Below, in pieces: positions 23,685 to 31,101 of a DNA stretch of 33,339 nt. A model generated the notes under the pieces. The model did no database searches and was not told the DNA's origin. It saw only the letters and a list, made by a program, of their open reading frames with translations. Position numbers and translations under genes: made by a program. Source of the DNA: Glycomyces algeriensis (GTDB lineage: Bacteria; Actinomycetota; Actinomycetes; Mycobacteriales; Micromonosporaceae); NCBI RefSeq assembly GCF_027622855.1, contig NZ_JAPZVR010000001.1, positions 569,922 through 603,260 of the forward strand, written 5' to 3'. The first letter of the stretch is position 1. Every line of letters starts with the position of its first letter.

Positions 23685-23709
23685 CACGCCTGCCGCCGGC
23701 ACCGGATGC

Positions 23710-23715
23710 TACGGT
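23710..23715 (+). promoter_or_regulatory. -10 element of a leaderless promoter
   Basis: TACGGT ends six bases before ATG 23722, so transcription should begin at the start codon. No ribosome site is present before this ATG, which lies 37 bases after the preceding terminator. Confidence 0.45.
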
Positions 23716-23721
23716 CCGAAG

Positions 23722-24183
23722 ATGCCGCGAACCGACCAAGCCAGCAGGGACGTACCCGCCTCCGTCGACCGCGTCTACACCGCGCTCGTCGACCCCGAAG
23801 CCCTCGCCGCCTGGCTCCCGCCCGCCGGCATGACCGGCCGCTTCGACCACTACGACCCCCGCCCCGGCGGCGGCTACCGCATGACCCTCACCTACGACGA
23901 CCCCGCCGATTCGCCCGGCAAGACCACCGCCGACACCGACACCGTCGAAGCCCGCTTCATCGAACTCGTCCCCAACACCCGCATCGTCACCGAGGTCGAC
24001 TTCGTCTCCGACGATCCGGCCTTCTCCGGCACGATGACCGGCGCCTGGACCCTCGAGCCGATCGCGAACGGCACCCGCGTCACCGTCACCGCCGAGAACG
24101 TCCCCGACGGCATCAGCGCCGAAGACCACGCCGAAGGCCTGGGCTCCTCCCTCCTCAACCTCGAGGCCTACCTCGAACGCTGA
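23722..24183 (+). CDS. SRPBCC / AHSA1-like domain protein
   Basis: A 153-residue single-domain protein of the START-like SRPBCC superfamily, closest to the AHSA1/CalC-type branch: RDVPASVDRVYTALVDPEALAAWLPP at the start, FDHYDPRPGGGYRMTLTY, then RFIELVPNTRIVTEVDF and GTMTGAWTLEPIANGTRVTVTAENVP, ending in the long C-terminal helix AEDHAEGLGSSLLNLEAYLER. Such proteins form a hydrophobic ligand cavity; many are uncharacterised and the ligand here is unknown. It is monocistronic, apparently leaderless, and ends in a hairpin shared with the convergent gene. Confidence 0.88.
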   Translation: MPRTDQASRDVPASVDRVYTALVDPEALAAWLPPAGMTGRFDHYDPRPGGGYRMTLTYDDPADSPGKTTADTDTVEARFIELVPNTRIVTEVDFVSDDPAFSGTMTGAWTLEPIANGTRVTVTAENVPDGISAEDHAEGLGSSLLNLEAYLER

Positions 24184-24184
24184 A

Positions 24185-24209
24185 GGCCGGACCCCGAAGG
24201 GGCCCGGCC
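24185..24209. terminator. Bidirectional hairpin between convergent genes
   Basis: GGCCGG-A-CCCC (24185-24195), loop GAA, and GGGG-C-CCGGCC (24199-24209) form an 11-position stem with one A-C mismatch. It starts right after the SRPBCC stop and lies 18 bases before the end of the convergent secreted-protein gene. It has no T-tract. Confidence 0.6.
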
Positions 24210-24226
24210 CGTGCGGAGGAACCCCG

Positions 24227-24628
24227 CTACTCCGTGACCTCCTGGAACGAGCAGTCGTTCGCCTCCGGGTCGTTCGCGCCGTCCACGGTGCAGATCTCCA
24301 TCACGTACTCCTCGCCGGTGAGCACGTTCCACTGGAACGTCTTGAACTCGCCCGCTCCCAGTCCGTTGTAGATGCTCCTGAGCTTGATCCACTCGCCGTC
24401 CTCGACGAGGTAGAGGCTGCCGCGGACGCCATGGCCGTCGGGGTGCCAGTCGTGCACGGAGAAGACGTCGCCGTCATCGTGGTGGATGATCTCGGCGACC
24501 AGGTTCCCGCCGGCATCGGTGAGCTGGGCCTCGATGTCGGCGGCCTGCGCGGGGGCGGCGATGCTCGCGGCGAGCGCGAGGCCGGCGCCGAGCGCCAGAC
24601 CGGTGCGCGCAATCCAGGTCTTGTTCAT
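24227..24628 (-). CDS. Small secreted protein of unknown function
   Basis: A 133-residue predicted exported protein. A Sec-type signal peptide (Lys/Arg near the start, Leu/Ala core, AQA cleavage site after about residue 29) precedes a ~104-residue mature domain. The domain is acidic and strand-rich, with HHDDGDVFSVHDWHPDGHG and a C-terminal part with two cysteines (MEICTVDG and NDCSFQE) that could form one disulfide. The pattern of short secreted actinobacterial proteins with an IG-like or lipocalin-like sandwich fits, but no family is recognised. GGAG lies eight bases before ATG 24628. It converges on the SRPBCC gene and is followed by a hairpin. Confidence 0.8.
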   Translation of the reverse strand: MNKTWIARTGLALGAGLALAASIAAPAQAADIEAQLTDAGGNLVAEIIHHDDGDVFSVHDWHPDGHGVRGSLYLVEDGEWIKLRSIYNGLGAGEFKTFQWNVLTGEEYVMEICTVDGANDPEANDCSFQEVTE

Positions 24629-24755
24629 TGTGGAGGCTCCAAATCACTTGGGGCGCATCGTTGTCGAAACGCCGTCGTACCAATCAAGACGTGAACCGGA
24701 CGCACTCTCCGTACCCCTGAGGGTCAGTGATCCGCGACACTCTGCGGTGACCAGC

Positions 24756-24805
24756 GGCCGTGCCTTCAACGGCTGTGCTTCTCCAACGACCGTGCTTCCT
24801 TTAAC
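24756..24805 (-). repeat. Three imperfect ~17-base tandem repeats after dnaE2
   Basis: GGCCGTGCCTTCAAC (24756-24770), GGCTGTGCTTCTCCAAC (24771-24787) and GACCGTGCTTCCTTTAAC (24788-24805) are adjacent variants of one unit. The last overlaps the dnaE2 stop codon (24801-24803). The rest of the 172-base gap (24629-24755) holds no gene; it should contain the promoter of the secreted-protein gene, but I cannot pick it out. Confidence 0.5.
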
Positions 24806-27800
24806 GGAAGTCCCGTGACGGCGCACTCGGGCCGTTCAGGTCCAGGAGCGTCAGCTTGTCCGCCACGATCATCGGCATCACATCCCCGGGCGCATCGTGC
24901 GGCTTCTCCACCGCGCCCCTGATCACCAGCGCCCTCGCCACCGACGCCACGCTTTGCCAGCGCTTCCAGAGCCCTTGGGAGCACACGATGTTCGCGATCC
25001 CCGTCTCGTCCTCCAGGCTCAGGAACGTGACGCCCTTCGCGGTCGACGGGCGCTGGCGGTGCGTGACGATCCCGGCGACCTCGATCCGCGTGCCGTCCTC
25101 GGCGAACGGCAGCCGCGCGGCGGGCAGGATCCCGGCGGCGTCGAGCGAGGCGCGGACCAGCTCCATCGGGTGGGTCTGGACCGAGAGTCCCAGGCCGGTG
25201 TAGTCGGCGCGGGCGAGTTCGGCGCCGCTCATGCCGGGCAGGGTGGGCGGCGGCGCGGCCGGGCCGGTGCCGGGGATCGTGCCGGGGCGCTCGTCCACCG
25301 TTCCGGCCGCCCACAGTGCTTTGCGGCGGTCCGGTTCGAGGCTTTCGAAGGCCCCGGCGACGGCGAGCTTCTCCATGCGCTCCTTGCCGAGTCCGGTCCG
25401 GCGGGCGAGGTCGGCGAGGCTCTCGAACGGGCCGTCCTGCCCGCGTTCGGCCACGATGCGCAGCGCGGCCGCCTCGCCGAGCCCTTTGACGTTGTCGAGG
25501 CCCAGGCGCAGGTCCGCTTCGCCGAGGATCGGCGCGCGGCGCTCGCGCCCGGAGGGGATGAGGGAGGCGACCGCTTCGCTGGCGTTCACGTCCGGGGCGA
25601 GGACGGTGAGGCCGTGGCGCTGGGCGTCGGCGATGAGCGAGGCGGGGGAGTAGAAGCCCATCGGCTGGCTGGCGAGGAGCCCGGCGTAGAACGCGGCGGG
25701 GTAGTGGCATTTGATCCAGGCCGAGGAGTAGACGAGGTGGGCGAAGGAGGCGGAGTGGGATTCGGGGAAGCCGAAGTCGGCGAATGACTTGAGCTGCTCG
25801 TAGACCTGGTCGGCCTGCGCGCCGGTGATGCCGTTCGCGGCCATGCCCTTGTAGAGGCGCAGCCTGAGCTCCTCCATCTTCTCGGCGGAGCGCTTGGCGC
25901 CCATGGCCCGGCGCAGCTTGTCGGCCTCGCCGCCGTCGAATCCGGCGGCGTCGATGGCGATCTGCATGAGCTGCTCCTGGAACAGCGGCACGCCGAGGGT
26001 CTTCTTCAGGGCGGGCATGAGCTTCTCGGGAACGAGGTGCTCCCAGGGCTCGCCGTGCCTGCGGCGCAGGTAGGGGTGGACCGAGTCGCCCTGGATGGGG
26101 CCGGGCCGGATGAGGGCGACCTCGACGACGAGGTCGTAGAACACCTCCGGCTTCAGGCGCGGGAGCGTCGCCATCTGGGCGCGGGACTCGACCTGGAACA
26201 CGCCCACGGTGTCGGCGCGCTGCAGCATCTCGTAGACGACCCGCTCGTTCAGGTCGATCAGGGCGAGGTCGACCGCGTCGCCGTGGAAGTCGCCGATGAG
26301 GTCGACCATGCGGTGCAGGGCCTCCAGCATCCCCAGGCCGAGCAGGTCGAACTTGACGAGGTGCGCGTCCGCGCAGTCCTCCTTGTCCCATTGGAGGACG
26401 GTGCGGTCCTTCATGCGGGCCGGCTCGACCGGGACGATCTCGCTGACGGGCTGCTCGGTGAGCACCATGCCGCCGGGGTGGATGCCCAGGTGCTGCGGCA
26501 TGTTGACGAGGTCGCCGGCGAGCGCCTGGACGTCGGCGGGGATGCCCTCGGCCTCCGCGGGGTCCACGCTGCCCCAGCGGTGGAGGCGCTTGGACCAGGC
26601 CAGGGCCTGGTCGGGGCCGTACCCGAGGGCTTTGGCGGCGTCGCGGACGGCCGAGCGGGGCCGGTAGGTGACCACGTTGGCCACCAATGCGGCCCGGTCG
26701 CGGCCGTACTTCTCGTAGACGTACTGGATGACCTCTTCGCGGCGGCCCGATTCGATGTCGAGGTCGATGTCGGGCGGGCCGTCGCGGTCGGAGGAGAGGA
26801 ACCGCTCGAACAGCATCCCGTACGCCACGGCGTCCACTCTGGTGATGCCGAGGGCGTAGCAGACGGCGCTGTTGGCGGCCGATCCCCTGCCCTGGCAGTA
26901 GATGTCGTGCTCCCGGCAGAAGCGGACGATGTCGGCGACGATGAGGAAGTAGCCGCTGAACTCCAGCTCCCCGATGACCTGCAGTTCGCGTTCGATCTGG
27001 TCCCAGGCGCCGGCGACCCGCTCCCGCCCCCGCGGCCCGTAGCGCACTGCCCCGCCCTCGTCGGTCAGCATCCTGAGGTACGAGTGGTCGTCGTGGCCGG
27101 CCGGGACGGGGAAGTGCGGCAGCCGGGGCGCGAGCAGCTTGAGCCGGAACGCGCACTCGGTGGCGATCCGCACGGACTCCTCAAGGGCCGCAGGGAAGTC
27201 GGCGAAGCGCTGGGCCATCTCCTCGCCTGAGCGCAGGTGCGCCCCGGCGTTCGCGGGCAGGTGCGGGTCGGTCGCCTCGAGGGTGCTGCGGGCCCGGATG
27301 GCGGCGAGCGCGGCGGCGGTGCGGGCGCGGTTCGGGGCCGCGTAGTGGACGTTGTTGGTGGCCACGACCGGTACACCGAAGCGCCGGGCCAGGGCCGCGA
27401 GCGTCTCGATCCGCTCCGTGTCGCCGGGCAGGTCGTGGCAGGTGAGTTCGACGGCGAGGTGCTCGCGGCCGAAGGCGTCGGCGAGTTCGCGCAGCGCGTC
27501 CTCGGCGGCGTCGGGCCCGCCCGCGTCCAGGGCCGCGTTGAGGAAGCCTTTGCGGCAGCCGGTGAGGATCTGCCAGCCGCCGTTCGCGTGGGCGCCCAGC
27601 GAGGCGAGGGAGTAGCGGGGCCGGTCCTTCTCGCCGCCTTCGAGTTTGGCGGCGGTGATGGCGCGCGAGAGGGCGCGGTAGCCGTCGGGGTCGCGGGCGA
27701 GGACGACGAGGTGGCGCCCGGCCGGGTCGACCTGGCCGCGGCGGGCCCGGGTCAGGTCGAGGTTCAGTTCGGCCCCGAAGACCGAGGGGAGCTCGAACCG

Positions 27801-27968
27801 GGCTGCGGCCGAGTCGAACTGCGGGATCGCGTACAGGCCGTCGTGGTCGGTGATCGCGAGCCCTTTGAGGCCGAGCCGGGCGGCTTCGGCGGCGAGCGCG
27901 GCGGGGGCGTCCGCGCCGTCGGCGAAGGAGTAGTGGGAGTGGCAGTGCAGCTCGGCGTAGTCAGTCAT
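24801..27968 (-). CDS. dnaE2: Error-prone DNA polymerase DnaE2 (ImuC)
   Basis: A 1055-residue C-family polymerase, the catalytic subunit of the SOS mutasome. The N-terminal PHP domain reads ELHCHSHYSFADGA and ITDHDGLYA. The polymerase palm has PDIDLDIE with catalytic Asp400 and Asp402, preceded by YCQGRGSAANSAVCYALG. Later come the fingers and helix-hairpin-helix region and a C-terminal OB fold (VAGIVTHRQRPSTAKGVTFLSLED). Its length (near 1050-1090) and lack of the long C-terminal tail distinguish DnaE2 from replicative DnaE1. ATG 27968 overlaps the end of imuB by eight bases, so the cassette is coupled. It performs translesion synthesis and induced mutagenesis with ImuB, which normally provides the sliding-clamp contact. 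Confidence 0.96.
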   Translation of the reverse strand: MTDYAELHCHSHYSFADGADAPAALAAEAARLGLKGLAITDHDGLYAIPQFDSAAARFELPSVFGAELNLDLTRARRGQVDPAGRHLVVLARDPDGYRALSRAITAAKLEGGEKDRPRYSLASLGAHANGGWQILTGCRKGFLNAALDAGGPDAAEDALRELADAFGREHLAVELTCHDLPGDTERIETLAALARRFGVPVVATNNVHYAAPNRARTAAALAAIRARSTLEATDPHLPANAGAHLRSGEEMAQRFADFPAALEESVRIATECAFRLKLLAPRLPHFPVPAGHDDHSYLRMLTDEGGAVRYGPRGRERVAGAWDQIERELQVIGELEFSGYFLIVADIVRFCREHDIYCQGRGSAANSAVCYALGITRVDAVAYGMLFERFLSSDRDGPPDIDLDIESGRREEVIQYVYEKYGRDRAALVANVVTYRPRSAVRDAAKALGYGPDQALAWSKRLHRWGSVDPAEAEGIPADVQALAGDLVNMPQHLGIHPGGMVLTEQPVSEIVPVEPARMKDRTVLQWDKEDCADAHLVKFDLLGLGMLEALHRMVDLIGDFHGDAVDLALIDLNERVVYEMLQRADTVGVFQVESRAQMATLPRLKPEVFYDLVVEVALIRPGPIQGDSVHPYLRRRHGEPWEHLVPEKLMPALKKTLGVPLFQEQLMQIAIDAAGFDGGEADKLRRAMGAKRSAEKMEELRLRLYKGMAANGITGAQADQVYEQLKSFADFGFPESHSASFAHLVYSSAWIKCHYPAAFYAGLLASQPMGFYSPASLIADAQRHGLTVLAPDVNASEAVASLIPSGRERRAPILGEADLRLGLDNVKGLGEAAALRIVAERGQDGPFESLADLARRTGLGKERMEKLAVAGAFESLEPDRRKALWAAGTVDERPGTIPGTGPAAPPPTLPGMSGAELARADYTGLGLSVQTHPMELVRASLDAAGILPAARLPFAEDGTRIEVAGIVTHRQRPSTAKGVTFLSLEDETGIANIVCSQGLWKRWQSVASVARALVIRGAVEKPHDAPGDVMPMIVADKLTLLDLNGPSAPSRDFR

Positions 27969-29346
27969 ACCAGCCCACCGCCTTCCACTGCCCGCCCTCG
28001 CAGACGAGGAGGGCGGCGCGGCCGTCGGCGAGCTCGACCTGGAGGCGCGCGTAGCGGCGGGCGACCGGGCTCCACCAGCGCTCGGACACCGGCCACGGCC
28101 CGGCCCAGGCGACGACCGGGATCCGCTTGCCGCCCAAGGCGATCACGGTGGGGGACGCGGACAGGTCGCCTCTGGCGAGCGCCTGGACGGGAGCTCCGGC
28201 CGCGTCGAGGACGGCGACGTGGTCGTCGGTGCCGATGAGGCTGGGCAGCGGATCGGGCAGCGTTCCGGGCCACGGCCCCGAAGGCGGCGGCGGCGCGTGC
28301 TCGACCTCCCACGCGGCGGCGCCGAACCGCTCGTCGAGGTCGCGGCCGTCGGTGGCGGCGGCGATCTGCACGGCGTCCGGGCCGAACCGGCTCTGGGCGT
28401 GCCGCAGGGCGGCCTCGGCCTTCACGTCCCGGGCGCCCTTGTCGCCCCACAGGCCGCGCCCGGCCGCGACCAGGCCGATGAGCCCGCCGGGGGCGAGCTC
28501 GAGCACGGTGATGGCGTGCGCGGTTTCGTCGGCCGTTTCGCTTGCGGCGCTGGTGGAGAGCCAGCCCTCGAGCTGCCAGCGCACGCGGCGGGAGAGTTCG
28601 GCGGCGCCGATGGCGGGGTCGAGCTGCCAGGTGCGGCGGCGCCCCATGCCGCTGCCGGTGCGGGCGGTGATCGTGACGCGGGTGCAGGCGAGGTTGCGCG
28701 CGTCGAGGAGGCGCAGCAGGCGTTCGGCGAGGGGCCGGGCGGCGAAGACGGCCTGCTCGACGGTGGCGTACGGGGTCTCGGGGGTCTCGGCCACGGTCAG
28801 CTCCGGCGCGGCCGGGCGGGGGACGAGCGGGCGGGCGAGCTGCCCGGCGGCGAGCAGCTGGGCCCTTCGCACGGCCGCGCCGAACCGCTCCGCGACGGCC
28901 TGGCCGGGCAGGTCGCGGAAGGCGCCGAGCGTGTCGATGCCCAAGTGCCGCAAGGTCTCGCAGGTCTCGGGGTCGACCAGGCCGGTGGCCTGGAGGTCGC
29001 GGATGTCGCGGCGGGCGAGGAAGGCCGCGTCGCGCCCGGCCGGGACGATCCGCCCTTCGCGGGCGGCGAGGACGGCGGCGAACAGGCCGTCGGCGACCCC
29101 GGTCAGGCAGTCCTGGTCGACGAGCCCGGCGACGGTGTCGATGAGGGTCTCGCAGAACGCGGCCTCATCGCCCGCCCCGCGCCGCAGCGGCACGGCGACG
29201 ACGCCGGGCTCGAGCACTTCGACATAGGGCGTGAGCAGGTCGAGCGCGTCGAGCACCGGCTCGAACGCGGCCGAGTCCTCGGCCTCCCAGTCCACGAGCC
29301 GCATCACGAGCACCCGGCTCCCGGCCCGCCGCACCTGCACGCTCAC
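27961..29346 (-). CDS. imuB: ImuB, inactive Y-family polymerase subunit, shortened
   Basis: A 461-residue ImuB homologue, the non-catalytic hub that links ImuA and DnaE2 to the sliding clamp. From about residue 20 onward family features continue (LTPYVEVLEPGVVAVPLRRG, GVADGLFAAVLAAREGRIV, LGIDTLGAFRDLPGQAVAERFGAAV, RWQLEGWL). The N-terminal strand RVLVMRLVDW is followed almost at once by AFEPVLDALDLLTPYVEVL. In better-known ImuB proteins about 55-60 residues (the PVAV and RAxGVRxGxRRREA part of the palm) lie between these. At the clamp-motif position, before a conserved LWG, the sequence is GRGLWG (296-301), without the usual Gln. Starts at GTG 29346, overlapping the imuA stop by GTGA. There is no frameshift; the reading frame is continuous. 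Confidence 0.9.
   Translation of the reverse strand: MSVQVRRAGSRVLVMRLVDWEAEDSAAFEPVLDALDLLTPYVEVLEPGVVAVPLRRGAGDEAAFCETLIDTVAGLVDQDCLTGVADGLFAAVLAAREGRIVPAGRDAAFLARRDIRDLQATGLVDPETCETLRHLGIDTLGAFRDLPGQAVAERFGAAVRRAQLLAAGQLARPLVPRPAAPELTVAETPETPYATVEQAVFAARPLAERLLRLLDARNLACTRVTITARTGSGMGRRRTWQLDPAIGAAELSRRVRWQLEGWLSTSAASETADETAHAITVLELAPGGLIGLVAAGRGLWGDKGARDVKAEAALRHAQSRFGPDAVQIAAATDGRDLDERFGAAAWEVEHAPPPPSGPWPGTLPDPLPSLIGTDDHVAVLDAAGAPVQALARGDLSASPTVIALGGKRIPVVAWAGPWPVSERWWSPVARRYARLQVELADGRAALLVCEGGQWKAVGWYD
28444..28461 (-). other. Degenerate clamp-binding motif in ImuB
   Basis: These codons give GRGLWG. Mycobacterial ImuB has QLPLWG here, and the Gln is central to beta-clamp contact. The LWG end is retained but the Gln and Leu are not. 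Placement is by local context (LELAPGGLIGLVAA before it). Confidence 0.6.
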
Positions 29347-30617
29347 GGCAGATCGCCTCCGGCAGGCCGAAGAGGAACCACCTCGCCACCGGAGGCCGCA
29401 CTGGAGTCGATCCGCAGGCGCGTACGGTCGAGTAGCGGCACCATCACTGAGGGTGAGACCTGGGTCACCGAAGGTGCTGAACTGTCGTACCCCCCTGCCA
29501 CACTGGAGTGGCCGGCGGATGCATCCGCTGCACCGGAACGAATCCGGAATTTTCCGGAGGCACCGGGGTCATCACCACACTCGACCGGAGCGCGCCCGGT
29601 CGAGGTGGCAGTCGGCAAGGTGGTGGTGGGGTGGGTGGGCGAGGGGGAGGGAGGGAGGCCCCCAGAGTCCGCGAGATCGGCCTGACGGTCCGCGATCGCA
29701 ATGCGTTCGCCGAACCGCCCGCGCTGAGCGCCGTTCGCACGGGGCCGCGAGCGGTTCGCCTCGGCGGCACCGCGATCCATGGCGGACCTCGAGTGCAGGT
29801 CGATGACGTTCCCGTGGGCGGATCGGTTCTCGCCGGCCGCCTCCGCCTCGCCGCCGTAGGGCCAGATCCGGGCGTTGCGGGTGCCGCCGGTGCGCCAGTG
29901 GGCGGCGACCTCCAGTTCGCAGGCGTCGAGGCGGCCGGCGCCCCAGCGGCGGCCGGCGTTGGGGCGCAAGCCCTTCCACCGCGCGCGGGCGACTTCGAGC
30001 CGGGCGTCGGCGCCGGAGACCGGACGGGTCTCCCACCAGATGATCGCGGTCCCGCTCTTGCGGGCGCGGGCGGCCAGCCGCCGGGTCTGCGTCGGCGTGA
30101 GCCCTTCGCTCGGCACCACCACCGCGGCGACGCCCTCGGCCAGCGTCCCCGCCGCCTCGACCACGAGCGGCCCCGGGTCGACCAGCGCCACCCTCCCGAG
30201 GTCGACCCCGGCGGCCGTCGCCGCCAGCGGGTACACGCGCGGCATCCCGACCAGCGCGCACCATGCGCCCGACCCGGTCGGGCCGGCCAGCAGCCGCCAC
30301 AGCAGCGAGGTCGCCCCGCGCCGCGAGGCCATGATCGCGGTCACAGTCGCGAGTCCGCCGTGGGGCAGCAGCGCGGAAATGTCAGGGGTGACGGGCAGGA
30401 TGACCCGAGAAGCGTCGGGGGCGGCCTCGGGCCGCGGTTCGGCGACCGCCGCACTGACAACACTGTGCGGCGCGGTCGCGAGCGCCCCGGTGTCCGGCGG
30501 CGGCCCGCCCGCAAGGCGGGCCTCGCGCCCGGGCCTCGCTTCGGCTGCGGGGCGCAGCTCTGCGGCGGTGCGCAGGCCGAGCTCAGCGGCCAGCGCGGCC
30601 GCGACGGATGTCGCCAC
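29343..30617 (-). CDS. imuA: ImuA-like RecA-fold protein with a long C-terminal tail
   Basis: A 424-residue homologue of the actinobacterial ImuA' subunit. The RecA-like core (about residues 75-260) includes LLPHGGLATVTAIMASRRGATSLLWRLLAG, where the Walker A loop is degenerate (SRRGATS, no GKT), then ALVGMPRVYPLAATAAGVDLGRVALVDPGP, AAVVVPSEGLTPTQTRRLAARARKSGTAIIWW, and WRTGGTRNARIWPYGG. The remaining ~160 residues are low-complexity Ser/Thr/Pro/Gly-rich and likely disordered, longer than the compact mycobacterial form. It starts with GTG 30617, preceded by GGGGGA. It is the first gene of imuA-imuB-dnaE2, overlaps imuB by GTGA, and has two SOS boxes upstream. It is expected to support ImuB/DnaE2 mutagenesis. 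Confidence 0.85.
   Translation of the reverse strand: MATSVAAALAAELGLRTAAELRPAAEARPGREARLAGGPPPDTGALATAPHSVVSAAVAEPRPEAAPDASRVILPVTPDISALLPHGGLATVTAIMASRRGATSLLWRLLAGPTGSGAWCALVGMPRVYPLAATAAGVDLGRVALVDPGPLVVEAAGTLAEGVAAVVVPSEGLTPTQTRRLAARARKSGTAIIWWETRPVSGADARLEVARARWKGLRPNAGRRWGAGRLDACELEVAAHWRTGGTRNARIWPYGGEAEAAGENRSAHGNVIDLHSRSAMDRGAAEANRSRPRANGAQRGRFGERIAIADRQADLADSGGLPPSPSPTHPTTTLPTATSTGRAPVECGDDPGASGKFRIRSGAADASAGHSSVAGGYDSSAPSVTQVSPSVMVPLLDRTRLRIDSSAASGGEVVPLRPAGGDLP
29628..29658 (+). other. G-quadruplex-prone tract in imuA
   Basis: Six runs of three to five G with one-to-three-base spacers on the plus strand, inside the coding region for the low-complexity ImuA tail. The plus strand is the template strand for imuA. 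The pattern fits the usual G3+N1-7 quadruplex rule. On the protein side it encodes Pro/Thr/Ser-rich sequence. Confidence 0.5.
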
Positions 30618-30634
30618 CAGTTCCCCCGTATCTG

Positions 30635-30650
30635 TCGAACATGTGTATCA
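30635..30650 (-). promoter_or_regulatory. SOS (LexA) box, proximal
   Basis: TCGAAC-ATGT-GTATCA on the plus strand; one half site is a perfect match to the actinobacterial SOS box TCGAAC-N4-GTTCGA, the other matches three of six. It lies 18 bases upstream of the imuA start and probably overlaps the transcription start or promoter. Confidence 0.6.
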
Positions 30651-30685
30651 AGATCAACATACCGAACTGATGGCAGCGCGCAACC

Positions 30686-30701
30686 TCAAACAGGTGTTTG
30701 A
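30686..30701 (-). promoter_or_regulatory. SOS (LexA) box, distal
   Basis: TCAAAC-AGGT-GTTTGA has perfectly complementary arms and matches 10 of 12 arm positions of TCGAAC-N4-GTTCGA. It lies 69 bases upstream of imuA, just beyond a candidate promoter (TTGCGC and TATGTT, 16 apart, minus strand). With the proximal box it would give cooperative LexA control. Confidence 0.65.
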
Positions 30702-31101
30702 TAAATCTCCCGGCGGCGATCTGCGGCTCGGCCCAGGTCACATGGCATGGAATGGCCACGAATCGGCATTTCCGCGATGATCGCGCCCATCCGACCCAGG
30801 GTGAGCGGGCAGCGGGGAAAACACCCGAACGGGCGGTCTCGCCGATGAGCGCCCTGGCGGGAAGGGGCGTGAAGGGGAACCGCTCCGGGGGTGTCGCGGC
30901 GGGCCCTGCGCTCGACGCCGCCTCCGGGCCGGTCTGCGCGGCCCGCGCACCGGTGCCCGGAAACGCAGAAAGGAAGCCGCCTGCGCCGCTTCCCTCTCCA
31001 GAATATAGCCCGGGGGTGCCGAACAAGGGTGCACCGGGGTGTGTTTTCGCAGGTCAGCATGGTTCACACTCGTACTTCCAATGCTCGAAGGGAGCCGCTG
31101 A
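30702..31101. other. 400-base intergenic region upstream of helD
   Basis: Between the distal SOS box and the divergent helD gene I see no credible gene: open frames are Pro/Gly/Arg-rich without ribosome sites. An AT-rich pocket GAATATAG near 31001-31008 and TTCACACT near 31061 are possible promoter parts, and GGTGCACC (31028-31035) is a short palindrome. AGGGAG at about 31090 is the helD ribosome site. Confidence 0.45.

Noticed and set aside
22218..23702. Minus-strand 494-codon open frame opposite the DHA2 exporter
   Set aside because: Asp/Gly/His/Glu-rich shadow of the exporter with no recognisable domain.
30702..31101. Small genes upstream of helD (plus 30698-31105, minus 30583-31026)
   Set aside because: No ribosome site, biased composition, and overlap with the SOS boxes and imuA start.
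31000..31101. Rifamycin-associated element upstream of helD
   Set aside because: I looked for a 19-base palindrome of the type reported before rifamycin-inducible genes; only the short GGTGCACC palindrome is present.
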